A stretch of DNA of 64,000 bases from Litchfieldia sinesaloumensis. GTDB taxonomy: Bacteria; Bacillota; Bacilli; Bacillales; Bacillaceae_L. This document shows, piece after piece, positions 42,811 through 52,033 of the stretch (the stretch's first letter is position 1; each line of letters begins with the position of its first letter). Location: the NCBI RefSeq assembly GCF_900156865.1, contig NZ_LT732529.1, positions 2,091,805-2,155,804 of the forward strand, read 5' to 3'. The translations under genes were made by a program, and so were the position numbers. Under the pieces are notes generated by a model that was given only the letters and a program-made list of their open reading frames with translations, had not been told where the DNA came from and searched no databases.

Positions 42811-43350
42811 ATGTTTTTACTGGAATACCTCGATTCGACACTTAAAAAACTTAAATCCCAAACAGCCAATATACTAACTTTAATCAACCTTAGTTTAGGT
42901 GGTTTTTCCATTTTATTTATATTGAAAGACGAATTAAATTTAGGGTTATTATTGATTTTCTTGGCTGCCCTTGCAGACCGTTTCGATGGGATGGTAGCAA
43001 GAAAATTCCAAATTGAATCAGAGTTAGGAAAACAGCTTGATTCAATGTGCGATATTATCTCTTTCGGCGTTGCACCAGCACTTTTATTATACCAAGGTAT
43101 TATTCATGAATTCGGAGCACCTGGAATGTTCTTTACAGTCTTTTATATTGGATGCGGCGCATTTCGCTTAGCTAAATTTAATATTAGTGAAAATAAGGGC
43201 TTCTTTGTTGGCTTACCTATTACAGCTGCAGGCTGTCTTTTGACACTTAGCTTCTTAGCCATCCCATATGTTTCTCCTCAATTTTTCATTTACCTTATTA
43301 TTTTCCTTTCCTTCCTAATGGTCGGCACGTTTAAATTAAAAAAAGTCTAA
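42811..43350 (+). CDS. pssA: CDP-diacylglycerol-serine O-phosphatidyltransferase
   Basis: PssA makes phosphatidylserine from CDP-diacylglycerol and serine. The 179-residue membrane protein has about five helices and the CDP-alcohol phosphotransferase motif with D56, D59-G60, A63-R64, G73, D77 and D81. An AAAGGAGTG ribosome binding site precedes the ATG. It is divergent from psd, so the two steps to phosphatidylethanolamine are encoded together. Confidence 0.94.
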   Translation: MFLLEYLDSTLKKLKSQTANILTLINLSLGGFSILFILKDELNLGLLLIFLAALADRFDGMVARKFQIESELGKQLDSMCDIISFGVAPALLLYQGIIHEFGAPGMFFTVFYIGCGAFRLAKFNISENKGFFVGLPITAAGCLLTLSFLAIPYVSPQFFIYLIIFLSFLMVGTFKLKKV

Positions 43351-43353
43351 CTC

Positions 43354-43392
43354 AAAAACACCTATCCACAAAGTAGCAGATAGGTGTTTTTC
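43354..43392. terminator. Bidirectional terminator between pssA and pepF
   Basis: AAAAACACCTATC and GATAGGTGTTTTT form a 13-bp perfect inverted repeat with a 12-base loop, giving T runs on both strands. It sits between two convergent genes. Confidence 0.85.
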
Positions 43393-43429
43393 TCCTTGCT
43401 ATTGTATAGCTAGAACTTTGTGTGTCCTA

Positions 43430-45223
43430 TTATTTCGTGAGCTCTAAGAATTCTTCAACGTCCTTAATGGAAAGTTTAACTGCCTTCTCCCAGAAGTCGC
43501 GTTTTGTTAAATCTACGCCTAAGTGTTTTTGGGCTAGCTCTTCAACCTTCATGCTTGCTGTATCCTTTAATAAAGCAATGTACTTCTCTTCATAATCCGT
43601 ACCTTCCTCTAAAGCCTTTGCATAAATTCCTAAGGAGAATAAGTAACCAAATGTATATGGGAAGTTGTAAAATGGTACCCCAGTAATATAGAAATGCATT
43701 TTTGAAGCCCAGAATTGTGGGTGGTATTCCTCTAATGCTCCACAATAAGCTTCCTTCTGTGCTTCATGCATTAACTCATTTAATCGCTCAGTGCTTACAA
43801 TTCCCTGTTTGCGCTCTTCGTAAAATCTAGTTTCGAACAAGAAGCGTGCGTGTATATTCATATAAAATGCAACACTTCGTTGGATTTTATCTTCTAACAA
43901 GGCGATTTTTTCATCTTCATTCTTCGCATTTTTAACTGATGCATCTGCAACAATCATTTCAGCAAATGTAGAAGCTGTTTCTGCCACATTCATTGCATAA
44001 CTACGATTTAATGTATGAACTCCTGCCATTGCATGTTGATGGAACGCATGTCCAAGTTCATGAGCAAGAGTTGAAACATTTGATGGTGTCCCTGAAAACG
44101 TCATAAAGATTCTTGATTGGTCACTTTCAGGGAAGCTCGTACAAAATCCACCTGGACGCTTACCAGGACGGTCTTCAGCCTCAATCCAGCTATCTTCAAA
44201 GGCCTTTTGTGTGAATTTGGTCAACTCTGGGCCAAACTTACTGAATTGTTCTAAGATAAATTCTGCACCTTCTTGATAGTTAACCTTGCTTTCGGTCTGT
44301 CCGACTGGAGCATCTAAGTCGTACCAACTTAATTTTTCAAGTCCTAACATTTGTGCTTTGCGATCCAAATATTCGACAAATGCAGCCTTATGCTCCGTAA
44401 TTACAGCCCACATTGTATCCAATGTTTCCTTGGACATTCTATTTATATCAAGCGGCTCCCTTAGTACGTTATCCCAGCCTCGTGCTTTATACACATTTAA
44501 GCGGTAGCCTCCAAGATGATTTAGAGCTTCACCAATGTAATCGGCGTGCTCATCCCAAGCCTTTTCCCATCGTTCAAACATCGCTTTACGAACCGTACGG
44601 TCAGAACTTGAAAACGTGTTAAACGCTTGACCTACTGAGAGTAGCTTCGTTTCTCCGTCTACTTCAAATGGAATTTTGATATTTCCAACTACCATATTAT
44701 ATAACTGGCCCCAAGCATGGTACCCATCAACACCTAGAGCATTAATAAGATTTTCCTGCTCAAGTGATAGCTTTTCTGTTGCCCTTGTTCTTCTTTCCTC
44801 TAATATGTAAGATAGCTCGTGTAAAGGCTGCTCTGACAACAGTTCATCCCAAACAGACTTTTCAATTGCTACAAGCTTTTGATCAAATGCAGTCAGGATG
44901 GATTGAAGTTCACTACTTAATTGTGTTGTCTTTCCTTGTAAAAGCGTAGCCCCTCGATCTGTTGTGTCCTGGGCCGTTAAACAACTTACAAATGCCCCTG
45001 CTTGTCGTAGTTTTTTAAAGGATGATTGGAAAGCATTTAATATTTTCAATAACTCCTCTTTGTCACTTGCATTCGTTGGAACCTCAAATGCATTTACTAA
45101 TGCATTAAATTCAGTTAATTGCTCTTGTAGCGTTTCCAAAAAGGAATGAAAAGCAGGTGAGCTACTACCTCCTTCAAAAAATACATCTAAATCCCACTTT
45201 TGTTGATATGTACGTGTACTCAT
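43430..45223 (-). CDS. pepF: M3 family oligoendopeptidase (PepF-like)
   Basis: This 597-residue zinc metallopeptidase has HELGHAFHQH (HExxH) near residue 388 and the downstream glutamate motif NVAETASTFAEM. M3 enzymes of the PepF/M3B clade cleave short oligopeptides in the cytosol. The N-terminal helical domain (about 1-200) is typical. An AAGGGGGAG ribosome binding site lies upstream. It stands alone. Confidence 0.9.
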   Translation of the reverse strand: MSTRTYQQKWDLDVFFEGGSSSPAFHSFLETLQEQLTEFNALVNAFEVPTNASDKEELLKILNAFQSSFKKLRQAGAFVSCLTAQDTTDRGATLLQGKTTQLSSELQSILTAFDQKLVAIEKSVWDELLSEQPLHELSYILEERRTRATEKLSLEQENLINALGVDGYHAWGQLYNMVVGNIKIPFEVDGETKLLSVGQAFNTFSSSDRTVRKAMFERWEKAWDEHADYIGEALNHLGGYRLNVYKARGWDNVLREPLDINRMSKETLDTMWAVITEHKAAFVEYLDRKAQMLGLEKLSWYDLDAPVGQTESKVNYQEGAEFILEQFSKFGPELTKFTQKAFEDSWIEAEDRPGKRPGGFCTSFPESDQSRIFMTFSGTPSNVSTLAHELGHAFHQHAMAGVHTLNRSYAMNVAETASTFAEMIVADASVKNAKNEDEKIALLEDKIQRSVAFYMNIHARFLFETRFYEERKQGIVSTERLNELMHEAQKEAYCGALEEYHPQFWASKMHFYITGVPFYNFPYTFGYLFSLGIYAKALEEGTDYEEKYIALLKDTASMKVEELAQKHLGVDLTKRDFWEKAVKLSIKDVEEFLELTK

Positions 45224-45408
45224 TTTAACTCCCCCTTCGTTAATTATTTAGATTACCTAAATAATTACATGATTCATTATATAAGGATTCTTAAAAAATT
45301 TCTATATGTTTGGTTGGGTTCATCGTTTTTCCGTGTTTTATCAAGATTTGCATTAAATTCCACCATTAGTGGCAAACTTAGGAAAAAGGCCGGAGTTGTA
45401 AGTATGTT

Positions 45409-46962
45409 ATGAAAAAAATCCCACTTCAAAAGTATATAGATAAATTCAAAAATCCAAAACTAGATCCAAAAACTTACCCGGAAGAGTCGGCAACTAAGGA
45501 TATCAAAATAAAAGAACAGAAAGTCGACCTTGACCTTCAGAAGAATATCTCAACTTTAGAAAAAGTATATTCCATACCGGACAATAATGATGTTAAAATC
45601 CACAAGTTTACTATTAGTGGTTTAAATAAAAAAGCAGCTTTATTCTTTATCTCAACAATCGCTGATGTAGATATCATCAATACTCATATACTTGAGCCAT
45701 TACTAAAAAATGAAGAACCATTAAAGGAAATGCAAAACCTAATTGAAGTCCAATCATTCACAAAGGTGCAACAAATAAAAGATATCGTGAACGGTGTTAA
45801 TCAGGGTAACACTATTCTATTAATTGATGGTGAACAAGATGCATTTATTATCGGGACCTCTAATTTCAAAAGTAGGTCAGTCGAAAAAGCTGAAAGTGAA
45901 GTTGTACTTAAAGGGCCGAAAGAAGCTTTTAATGAGAGTGCCGAAACAAATATTTCATTAATACGAAAAAAGATTAGAAATGAAAACTTAATAGTAGAGC
46001 ATTCAACTATTTCAAAGCGCTCTCATAACGAGTTATTTATCCTTTATATTAAGGACCTTGCGAACGACAAAATGATACAAAATGTCAAAGAAAGAGTTAG
46101 TGCTTTGGATGTCGATGCTATTCAAAATCTTACACTCCTTGAACAGTATATTGAAGAAAGACCGAAATCAATTTTCCCTTCTATCCTTCATACGGAGCGG
46201 CCAGACCGTGTTTCGTCATTTTTAGAGGATGGATATATCGCATTATTAATGAATAATGCGCCAGCTGCCTTGATACTGCCGGCAACCTTTTGGTCCTTTA
46301 TTCATAACCCAGAAGATCATTATTTACGTTTTATTTATGGAAATTTCATTCGTATACTGCGGGTATTTTCTTTATTTATTACGGTTTTTGCTTCTGCAAT
46401 TTATGTTTCTATAACCAATTACCACTCTGAAATGGTTCCTACTGATCTTTTATTAGCTATATCCGCAACTCGTGAAAAGGTCCCTTTTCCGTCACTAATT
46501 GAAATTCTAATGATGGAAATTGCCTTCGAGTTAATTCGCGAGGCTGGACTGCGAGTCCCCAATCCAATCGGGCCAACGATTGGTATTGTTGGGGCTTTAA
46601 TATTAGGCCAAGCTGCTGTACAAGCAAATGTAGTCAGTCCCATTGTGGTTATTGTTGTTGCATTAGGCGGATTATGTTCGTTTACGCTTAGTGATGTCAG
46701 CATGAACTTTGCGATAAGAATAATACGCTTTGGCTTCATTCTTGCAGCAGGCTTCTTTGGAATTTATGGTATGACTTCCTTATTTATAATAGGTTTATTT
46801 TATATGGTGTCACTTAAATCATTTGGTGTTCCTTTCTTATCACCGATGTCACCTAAATACATTTCTTCAGACGATACAATCTTTAGAAAAATGACAAAGA
46901 ATGAAAAATTACGTCCCGGATTTCTAAAACCAAAGGATGTTATTAAAAAGGTAGAGGAATAG
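45409..46962 (+). CDS. Spore germination protein, GerA-type A subunit
   Basis: The 517-residue protein has a soluble N-terminal domain (about 1-285), a GerA signature around residue 260-320 and four to five C-terminal transmembrane helices (about 290-485). A subunits sit in the spore inner membrane with B and C and form the pentameric channel-like core of the germinant receptor. The germinant cannot be inferred. An imperfect CGGAG lies upstream. The B, C and D genes follow immediately. Confidence 0.94.
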   Translation: MKKIPLQKYIDKFKNPKLDPKTYPEESATKDIKIKEQKVDLDLQKNISTLEKVYSIPDNNDVKIHKFTISGLNKKAALFFISTIADVDIINTHILEPLLKNEEPLKEMQNLIEVQSFTKVQQIKDIVNGVNQGNTILLIDGEQDAFIIGTSNFKSRSVEKAESEVVLKGPKEAFNESAETNISLIRKKIRNENLIVEHSTISKRSHNELFILYIKDLANDKMIQNVKERVSALDVDAIQNLTLLEQYIEERPKSIFPSILHTERPDRVSSFLEDGYIALLMNNAPAALILPATFWSFIHNPEDHYLRFIYGNFIRILRVFSLFITVFASAIYVSITNYHSEMVPTDLLLAISATREKVPFPSLIEILMMEIAFELIREAGLRVPNPIGPTIGIVGALILGQAAVQANVVSPIVVIVVALGGLCSFTLSDVSMNFAIRIIRFGFILAAGFFGIYGMTSLFIIGLFYMVSLKSFGVPFLSPMSPKYISSDDTIFRKMTKNEKLRPGFLKPKDVIKKVEE

Positions 46963-46965
46963 TAA

Positions 46966-48075
46966 ATGGAGAAATCAAGAGGGAAAATTGGAATAAGAGA
47001 ATACATTGCTATGGTCATCTTGACTGTCGGTGTAAAGCTATCAGACGATACACCTGCGATTCTTGTTGATTATTTGAGTAACACATTATGGATGGCTCCG
47101 ATTCTAATTGGATTAATGTCCATTATCCCCATTTACCTGACCATAAAAGTTATTACAGCTTACAAAAATAAAAATTTACATGACGTGATTCTTCATTTAT
47201 TTGGTAAATATTTTGGAAATTTTCTATCCATAGCTTTATTAATGGTGGGTTTTTTTGCACTCACATTCGACTCGTCAATGTATATCGATATCATTGGCAC
47301 GATGTATTTTACAGAAACACCCAATTTAATTATCTATATCGTTTTTATGGTTGTATGTGCATATAGCGCCAAAAAAGGGCTTGAACATATTGGAACTGTT
47401 TCGTGGCTCGTACTATTTTATATAAAAGCTTCTCTATTACTATCTTTTCTTTTGGCTATTCAAGATAGCAGTACAGATTATATATTTCCTATTCTTGGAC
47501 CAGGTTACTGGGAAGTTATAAAAACGAGTACCACTCACGTATCGGTCATTGCAGAATTTTTTTACCTTGGTTTAATCGCTCCCTATATTGCAACTGTAAA
47601 AGCATATAAAAATGGGACATGGATTGCTCTCATCATCATCGTTATTGAGCTTAGCTTTGCATTTCTCATTTATTTATTTGTCTTTGATTATGAAGGATTA
47701 AAGATGCTTGATTATCCATATCAAGAGTTAATTCGATTAGTAAGATTTGGATTTATAACTAATATTGAAAGCTTTTTCTTTCCGTTTTGGATCATTGCTT
47801 CATTTATTCGATTCTCATTCTATCTATATTTAATCTCGATATTTTTAGGTGGTATTTTGAACATCAAAAAATTTGAACATCTGGCACCTATCGTCGCGAC
47901 AATTGCTGTGATTATGGGATCGGCTCCAGAGGCTGCAACTTTCACAATTTTTACTATAAGAGAGGTTATTCTAAATAGTGTGAGCCCTATGTTTTTATTA
48001 CTTCCTATCCTAATGTGGCTTATAGCAAGATTCAAAGGGGATTTAAAGCATGATAAAAAAAGCCAAAATAACTAA
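46966..48075 (+). CDS. Spore germination protein, GerA-type B subunit (permease-like)
   Basis: The 369-residue protein has ten hydrophobic helices and belongs to the endospore germination permease family (APC superfamily). B subunits bind germinant in known receptors. It starts 4 bases after the A subunit stop and its end overlaps the C gene by 26 bases. Confidence 0.94.
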   Translation: MEKSRGKIGIREYIAMVILTVGVKLSDDTPAILVDYLSNTLWMAPILIGLMSIIPIYLTIKVITAYKNKNLHDVILHLFGKYFGNFLSIALLMVGFFALTFDSSMYIDIIGTMYFTETPNLIIYIVFMVVCAYSAKKGLEHIGTVSWLVLFYIKASLLLSFLLAIQDSSTDYIFPILGPGYWEVIKTSTTHVSVIAEFFYLGLIAPYIATVKAYKNGTWIALIIIVIELSFAFLIYLFVFDYEGLKMLDYPYQELIRLVRFGFITNIESFFFPFWIIASFIRFSFYLYLISIFLGGILNIKKFEHLAPIVATIAVIMGSAPEAATFTIFTIREVILNSVSPMFLLLPILMWLIARFKGDLKHDKKSQNN

Positions 48076-49306
48076 ACTCTCCCTATTATTTGTAATTTTA
48101 AACATGTTAGTTGGATGCTGGGATTTGCAAGAAATTGACCAAAGAGCCTATGTACTCGGGATAGGTCTAGACAAATCAGAGACCACAGGTTTTTTGAAGG
48201 TTACGTATTTAATCTCTAATCCAGAAGCTAGCTCGACTCAAGCTGGAGGTGGCGGAGAAGAACCATCACATGAGATTATTTCTTTTACCTCTTCCAGCTT
48301 TATTGAATCTCAAAACATCGCAAATGCAGTAATTGCGAAGGTAATTACTTATGATATATTAGACTTTTTTGCTGTTTCAGAGGAGCTTGCCAAGGACAAG
48401 GATTTTATTCGCTGGATTTATGATGCCACGAAGGACCGAGAAATTAGACGTGATACGAGACTAATTGTTACAAAGGAAGATGCAAGTACCTTCATTGAAA
48501 AAAACAAACCTAGACTCGAAACAAGAAGACATGAATACGTAGAATCAATATTTGAACATGCAACTGAAATTGGTTTTATACCTAGATCTGAATTACAATA
48601 TTTATTTAAAATCACCGAAGCCGATGCAGAGCTTTATATTACTGCCTATGCGACGACGGAAGAAGACAAAAAAACTTCTCAAAAAAACACCGATGATGAA
48701 TTAATTGCCGGAAATATGAAGGTTAGCGGAAATACGAACCCTGCACAATTTCTTGGTTCTGCAGTTTTTAAAGAAGGTCAAATGATTGGAAAACTATCGG
48801 TGCAAGAAACTCGCTTGACTCGACTGATACACAAGCGGATGGACAAACCAAGTTTTCTAGTCGCTATCCCCGACCCCTTCATGGAAAGCTTTTGGATAAC
48901 AACTCGCTTTACACAATTGAAATCCCCAAAAATAAGTGTAGATGTATCAGAAAAAGCACCCAAAATTACGGTTAAGCTTCCTATACAAGCGGATATATTA
49001 ACTGATCATAGTATGGTACATTACGGAGGGGATGGGAAAAAACGTGAAGAATTAAGAGAGCATATCGAGAAAGGAATTGAAACTAGAATAGATACTCTTA
49101 TAAAACGGAGTCAAGAGGAATTTAAGACCGACCTATTTGGATTTTCATTGGCAGCAAGAAAACATTTTTTAACCATCTCACAATGGGAGGACTATGATTG
49201 GATGAAATCATATCCTGAAGCTGATATTAACGTTACTGTCGATGTCAAATTTGGTGAATTTGGTCGACAATCTGAATTACCTAGCTACGAGAGGATTAGG
49301 GACTAG
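48050..49306 (+). CDS. Spore germination protein, Ger(x)C family lipoprotein
   Basis: The 418-residue protein begins with a lipoprotein signal ending in the lipobox LVGC (C23), followed by WDLQEIDQRAYVLGIGLDK, the classic GerC start. C subunits anchor to the outer face of the inner spore membrane. An AAGGGG ribosome binding site supports the ATG at 48050. It overlaps the B gene by 26 bases. Confidence 0.94.
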   Translation: MIKKAKITKLSLLFVILNMLVGCWDLQEIDQRAYVLGIGLDKSETTGFLKVTYLISNPEASSTQAGGGGEEPSHEIISFTSSSFIESQNIANAVIAKVITYDILDFFAVSEELAKDKDFIRWIYDATKDREIRRDTRLIVTKEDASTFIEKNKPRLETRRHEYVESIFEHATEIGFIPRSELQYLFKITEADAELYITAYATTEEDKKTSQKNTDDELIAGNMKVSGNTNPAQFLGSAVFKEGQMIGKLSVQETRLTRLIHKRMDKPSFLVAIPDPFMESFWITTRFTQLKSPKISVDVSEKAPKITVKLPIQADILTDHSMVHYGGDGKKREELREHIEKGIETRIDTLIKRSQEEFKTDLFGFSLAARKHFLTISQWEDYDWMKSYPEADINVTVDVKFGEFGRQSELPSYERIRD

Positions 49307-49307
49307 T

Positions 49308-49466
49308 ATGGGTTTAATTACATATTTAATGATGATTAGCATGTTTGTTTATTCAGTTACGTTCTCCATATCTCTTTGGAAAGATAAAAATAAACCAGGA
49401 TCTATTGTAGTTTTTGGTTTGGCATTGACTATAGTAATTGTACCCTTCTTTACAATTTTAAAATAA
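49308..49466 (+). CDS. Small two-helix membrane protein, candidate GerD-type (D) receptor subunit
   Basis: The ORF starts 1 base after the C gene stop and encodes 52 residues with two hydrophobic helices (about 2-22 and 31-50) split by a KDKNKPG loop. Several Bacillus germination operons carry such a short two-helix fourth gene (for example gerBD, gerKD, gerUD), shown to modulate germination. Assignment rests on place, length and topology. A GAGAGGATTAGGG lies upstream. No other function is apparent. Confidence 0.7.
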   Translation: MGLITYLMMISMFVYSVTFSISLWKDKNKPGSIVVFGLALTIVIVPFFTILK

Positions 49467-49479
49467 GTGATTGTTAGGG

Positions 49480-49533
49480 CTGATGGAGTAGTGAGAATGG
49501 GCTTTTTTACTATCGTCAGCTTTTTTCGTTTGG
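49480..49533 (+). terminator. Probable terminator of the germination operon
   Basis: GCTGATG...GTAGT pairs imperfectly with ACTATCGTCAGC, followed by six T, about 20 bases after the D-type gene. Confidence 0.55.
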
Positions 49534-49609
49534 ACAGACACAAGCAAGCACCTTTCTTCATAACATTAAGTAATAGGCAAATGCCTAGTTAAGTAGTGTA
49601 AATGAAACT

Positions 49610-49621
49610 CATACATACACT
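49610..49621 (+). promoter_or_regulatory. Candidate SigE-type -10 element of sigK
   Basis: CATACACT (49614-49621) matches the SigE -10 consensus CATACANT and lies 23 bases before the sigK ATG. No strong -35 is clear. In B. subtilis sigK is first transcribed by SigE. Confidence 0.4.
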
Positions 49622-49644
49622 GCGATATATGTGGAGGTGAGCGA

Positions 49645-50358
49645 ATGTCTGGACTGTTAGCTGCATTAGGCTATTTTGTAAAAGAATTATTATTTTTAGT
49701 ATCCTATGTGAAAAACAATGCTTTTCCTCAACCGTTATCATCTTCTGATGAAAAGAAATACTTACATCTACTGGCCGAGGGGAATGAAGACGCTCGGAAT
49801 ATCTTAATCGAACATAATTTACGGTTAGTCGCTCATATAGTAAAGAAATTTGAAAACACTGGTGAGGACACGGAGGATCTAATTTCAATTGGAACCATTG
49901 GGTTAATTAAGGCCATTGAAAGCTATTCACAAGGAAAAGGGACGAAACTGGCTACGTATGCCGCACGATGTATTGAAAATGAAATTCTTATGCATTTACG
50001 AGCACTAAAGAAGACGAAAAAGGATGTTTCCCTTCATGATCCGATTGGCCAGGATAAGGAAGGGAACGAAATTAGTTTAATCGATGTATTGAAATCCGAA
50101 ACAGAAGATGTAATTGAAACCATCCAACTCAATATGGAACTCGAGAAAATTAAAGAATATATAGATGTCCTTGATGAACGAGAAAAAGAAGTAATCGTCG
50201 GTAGATTTGGTCTTGATTTAACCAAAGAAAAAACACAGCGCGAAATAGCAAAAGAACTTGGTATTTCAAGAAGCTATGTATCACGGATTGAGAAACGTGC
50301 TTTAATGAAGATGTTTCATGAATTTTACCGAGCAGAAAAAGAAAAAAGAAAAACATAA
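49645..50358 (+). CDS. sigK: RNA polymerase sporulation sigma factor SigK (intact)
   Basis: SigK drives late mother-cell gene expression. The 237-residue pro-protein has a hydrophobic pro-region (about 1-20), which SpoIVFB removes, then sigma-70 regions 2 ([16 protein letters not shown]), 3 and 4 ([23 protein letters not shown]). The gene is continuous; in B. subtilis it is split by the 48-kb skin element near the CIENE codons (here 49969-49983). A GGAGGTGAGCG ribosome binding site precedes the ATG. Confidence 0.97.
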   Translation: MSGLLAALGYFVKELLFLVSYVKNNAFPQPLSSSDEKKYLHLLAEGNEDARNILIEHNLRLVAHIVKKFENTGEDTEDLISIGTIGLIKAIESYSQGKGTKLATYAARCIENEILMHLRALKKTKKDVSLHDPIGQDKEGNEISLIDVLKSETEDVIETIQLNMELEKIKEYIDVLDEREKEVIVGRFGLDLTKEKTQREIAKELGISRSYVSRIEKRALMKMFHEFYRAEKEKRKT

Positions 50359-50362
50359 AATA

Positions 50363-50402
50363 AGGGGTGGGTTGCAGGGCTTGCAGTCCACCCTTCCCTT
50401 TT
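50363..50402 (+). terminator. Intrinsic terminator after sigK
   Basis: GGGTGGGTTGCA pairs with TTGCAGTCCACCC (one bulge), followed by TTCCCTTTTT. The stem resembles that of the terminator at 51567-51603. Confidence 0.75.
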
Positions 50403-50507
50403 TAATTGGAATGAATTCTTAAACCAATCACATAGTTTTTATAGAATACTATTCCATTTATATGGTAATCGTATACCTATACGATTATTCAAGATAAGGG
50501 GATTGTT

Positions 50508-51563
50508 ATGACTACGGATGAAGATTTAAATCCAATGAATGTGATGAAGCCGATTAATTTAAGTACCCAAGAACTATCCCAATCTCAACCCTTAACAACT
50601 GTAGAGATGGGTAAACTATGGACTACCTATATGGGAAACAGCATGTCCATCCAGATCCTTTCATACTTTTTACAACATTGCGAGGATGTCTACAGTAGGA
50701 CGTTACTAGAAAATGGGTTAGCTCTTTCTAAGGATTTCATTAAAAGAATAGAAAAACTTTTAAATGAAGCAAATTTCCCAATACCAGTAGGGTTTACCCA
50801 AGATGATGTGAATCTGGATGCCCCACGTCTATATGAAGATGATTTCTACGTGTACTATTTAAAATATGCAGCTAAGGCTGGTCTTAGTTTATACGCCGTA
50901 GCAATTCCGATTGTAATGAGGGAGGATATAAGAGAGTTTTTTGTTTATGCCAATAAATGCACGACAATCTTATTAGGGCAAATTAATAATGTACTTTTCG
51001 AAAAAAAATTAATTGTGAAACCTCCATCTATTCCTACACCGGACAAACCTGATTTTATTAGTAAACAAAGTTATTTAAACGGTTGGTTTGGAGATGTTAG
51101 ACCTTTACACGCCATGGAAATTATACATTTATACGATAACATTGAAAATAATATAACGAGTAAAGCGTTATTACTTGGCTTCCATCAGACCGTTCAAGAC
51201 AAAAAGATCAAATCTTTATTTAATCGCGGTTTAGAAATGACCGATAAGGCGGTTAAACAATTCTCTGAAAAACTTCATATAGAAAATTTACAAACACCGT
51301 CTTTTATAGACCATTTAGTCACAACCTCTGACCACCCTCCTTTTTCAGATAAGATAATGTTATTTCATAAAGTTGACATGTTTTCAATGAAGGTTAGGTG
51401 GTTCGGGAATTCAATGGCCGTAAATGGAAGAAGAGATATTAGCGCTCTATATGTAAGGGCCATGACGAATGTTGGCCTTTTTGTTGATGATGGTGCAAAT
51501 ATATTAATCGATAAAGGTTGGATGGAATCGCCGCCTAAAGCATTTGAAAGGGATAAAAAATAA
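50508..51563 (+). CDS. DUF3231 family protein
   Basis: The 351-residue protein is made of two related halves (about 25-185 and 205-345). Each starts with a 'hxxhE' helix (LTTVEMGKLWTTYMG; LHAMEIIHLYDNI) and has ferritin-like helical segments, matching DUF3231. Function is unknown; family members are common in Bacillus and sometimes coat-F-like. It is not clearly in an operon with sigK. An AAGGGGATTGTT ribosome binding site precedes the ATG. Confidence 0.85.
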   Translation: MTTDEDLNPMNVMKPINLSTQELSQSQPLTTVEMGKLWTTYMGNSMSIQILSYFLQHCEDVYSRTLLENGLALSKDFIKRIEKLLNEANFPIPVGFTQDDVNLDAPRLYEDDFYVYYLKYAAKAGLSLYAVAIPIVMREDIREFFVYANKCTTILLGQINNVLFEKKLIVKPPSIPTPDKPDFISKQSYLNGWFGDVRPLHAMEIIHLYDNIENNITSKALLLGFHQTVQDKKIKSLFNRGLEMTDKAVKQFSEKLHIENLQTPSFIDHLVTTSDHPPFSDKIMLFHKVDMFSMKVRWFGNSMAVNGRRDISALYVRAMTNVGLFVDDGANILIDKGWMESPPKAFERDKK

Positions 51564-51566
51564 AAT

Positions 51567-51603
51567 AGGTGGATTGCAAGTCTCCGCAATCCACCCTGAT
51601 ATT
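51567..51603. terminator. Terminator after the DUF3231 gene
   Basis: GGTGGATTGC and GCAATCCACC form a perfect 10-bp stem with an 8-base loop, then CTGATATTTTT. On the minus strand it also lies just after the 28-codon ORF at 51610-51696. Confidence 0.85.
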
Positions 51604-51609
51604 TTTAGC

Positions 51610-51696
51610 CTATACTTCCACACTAACCTCTGTTCCCACAATAATAGCAATTACTGATGCAATAACGATTCCCATAACGATCATTAACATATCCAT
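51610..51696 (-). CDS. Putative 28-residue hydrophobic membrane peptide
   Basis: The ORF reads MDMLMIVMGIVIASVIAI and continues to EVSVEV: one transmembrane helix with a charged tail. A GGAGG lies 3 bases before the first ATG (51696) and 9 bases before the second (51690), so a 26-residue start at 51690 is best placed. It ends next to a strong terminator. No family recognised; similar in size to sporulation or toxin-like micro-peptides, but no evidence for either. Confidence 0.5.
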   Translation of the reverse strand: MDMLMIVMGIVIASVIAIIVGTEVSVEV

Positions 51697-51810
51697 CAAC
51701 CTCCAAAAAGGAATGTACTTCTTACTTTTACTTTATCACTTACAGACTGTGTAAACGTTATCCACTTTTGAACATTGTGTTAACGAAATTTGTCAAATTT
51801 AAGGCAAAAG

Positions 51811-51990
51811 GAAAAGTGCAAGGCGCGCGCCCTGGGGAACATCGACTAACTACCGCCACGTCCTGTGGCGAACGTCGATGTCAGCACTTCCTGTGCAAGT
51901 CAAGCATAAGACGAGCGCTGACAGAAGGTGCATTTTACCTTCCGAAGCGATTGGCTTATGACCTCGAACCGATGGCGCCTGGAACTAGAC
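51811..51990 (-). repeat. Dispersed repeat, long copy with internal hairpin insert
   Basis: On the minus strand it begins GTCTAGTTCCAGGCGCC and shares GAGGTCATAAGCCAA, AAGGTAAAA and GTCTTATGCTTG in order with 20805-20925. It then carries about 60 extra bases forming a hairpin (CATCGACGTTCGCCAC/GTGGCGG...GTCGATG) before the common CTTTTC end. The 90-codon plus frame through it is not a gene. Confidence 0.8.
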
Positions 51991-51992
51991 AA

Positions 51993-52028
51993 AAAAACAA
52001 AGGAGCACCAACAATGGCGCTCCGAACA
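51993..52028 (-). terminator. Intrinsic terminator of the yrzI micro-ORF unit
   Basis: On the minus strand GGAGCGCCA pairs with TGGTGCTCC, followed by TTTGTTTTTTT. It lies 6 bases beyond the 18-codon ORF. Confidence 0.8.
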
Positions 52029-52033
52029 GTTTA

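Noticed and set aside
45356-45392. SigG promoter of the germination operon
   Set aside because: A GCATT-N18-CAAACTTA arrangement resembles the consensus only loosely; too weak to list as a feature.
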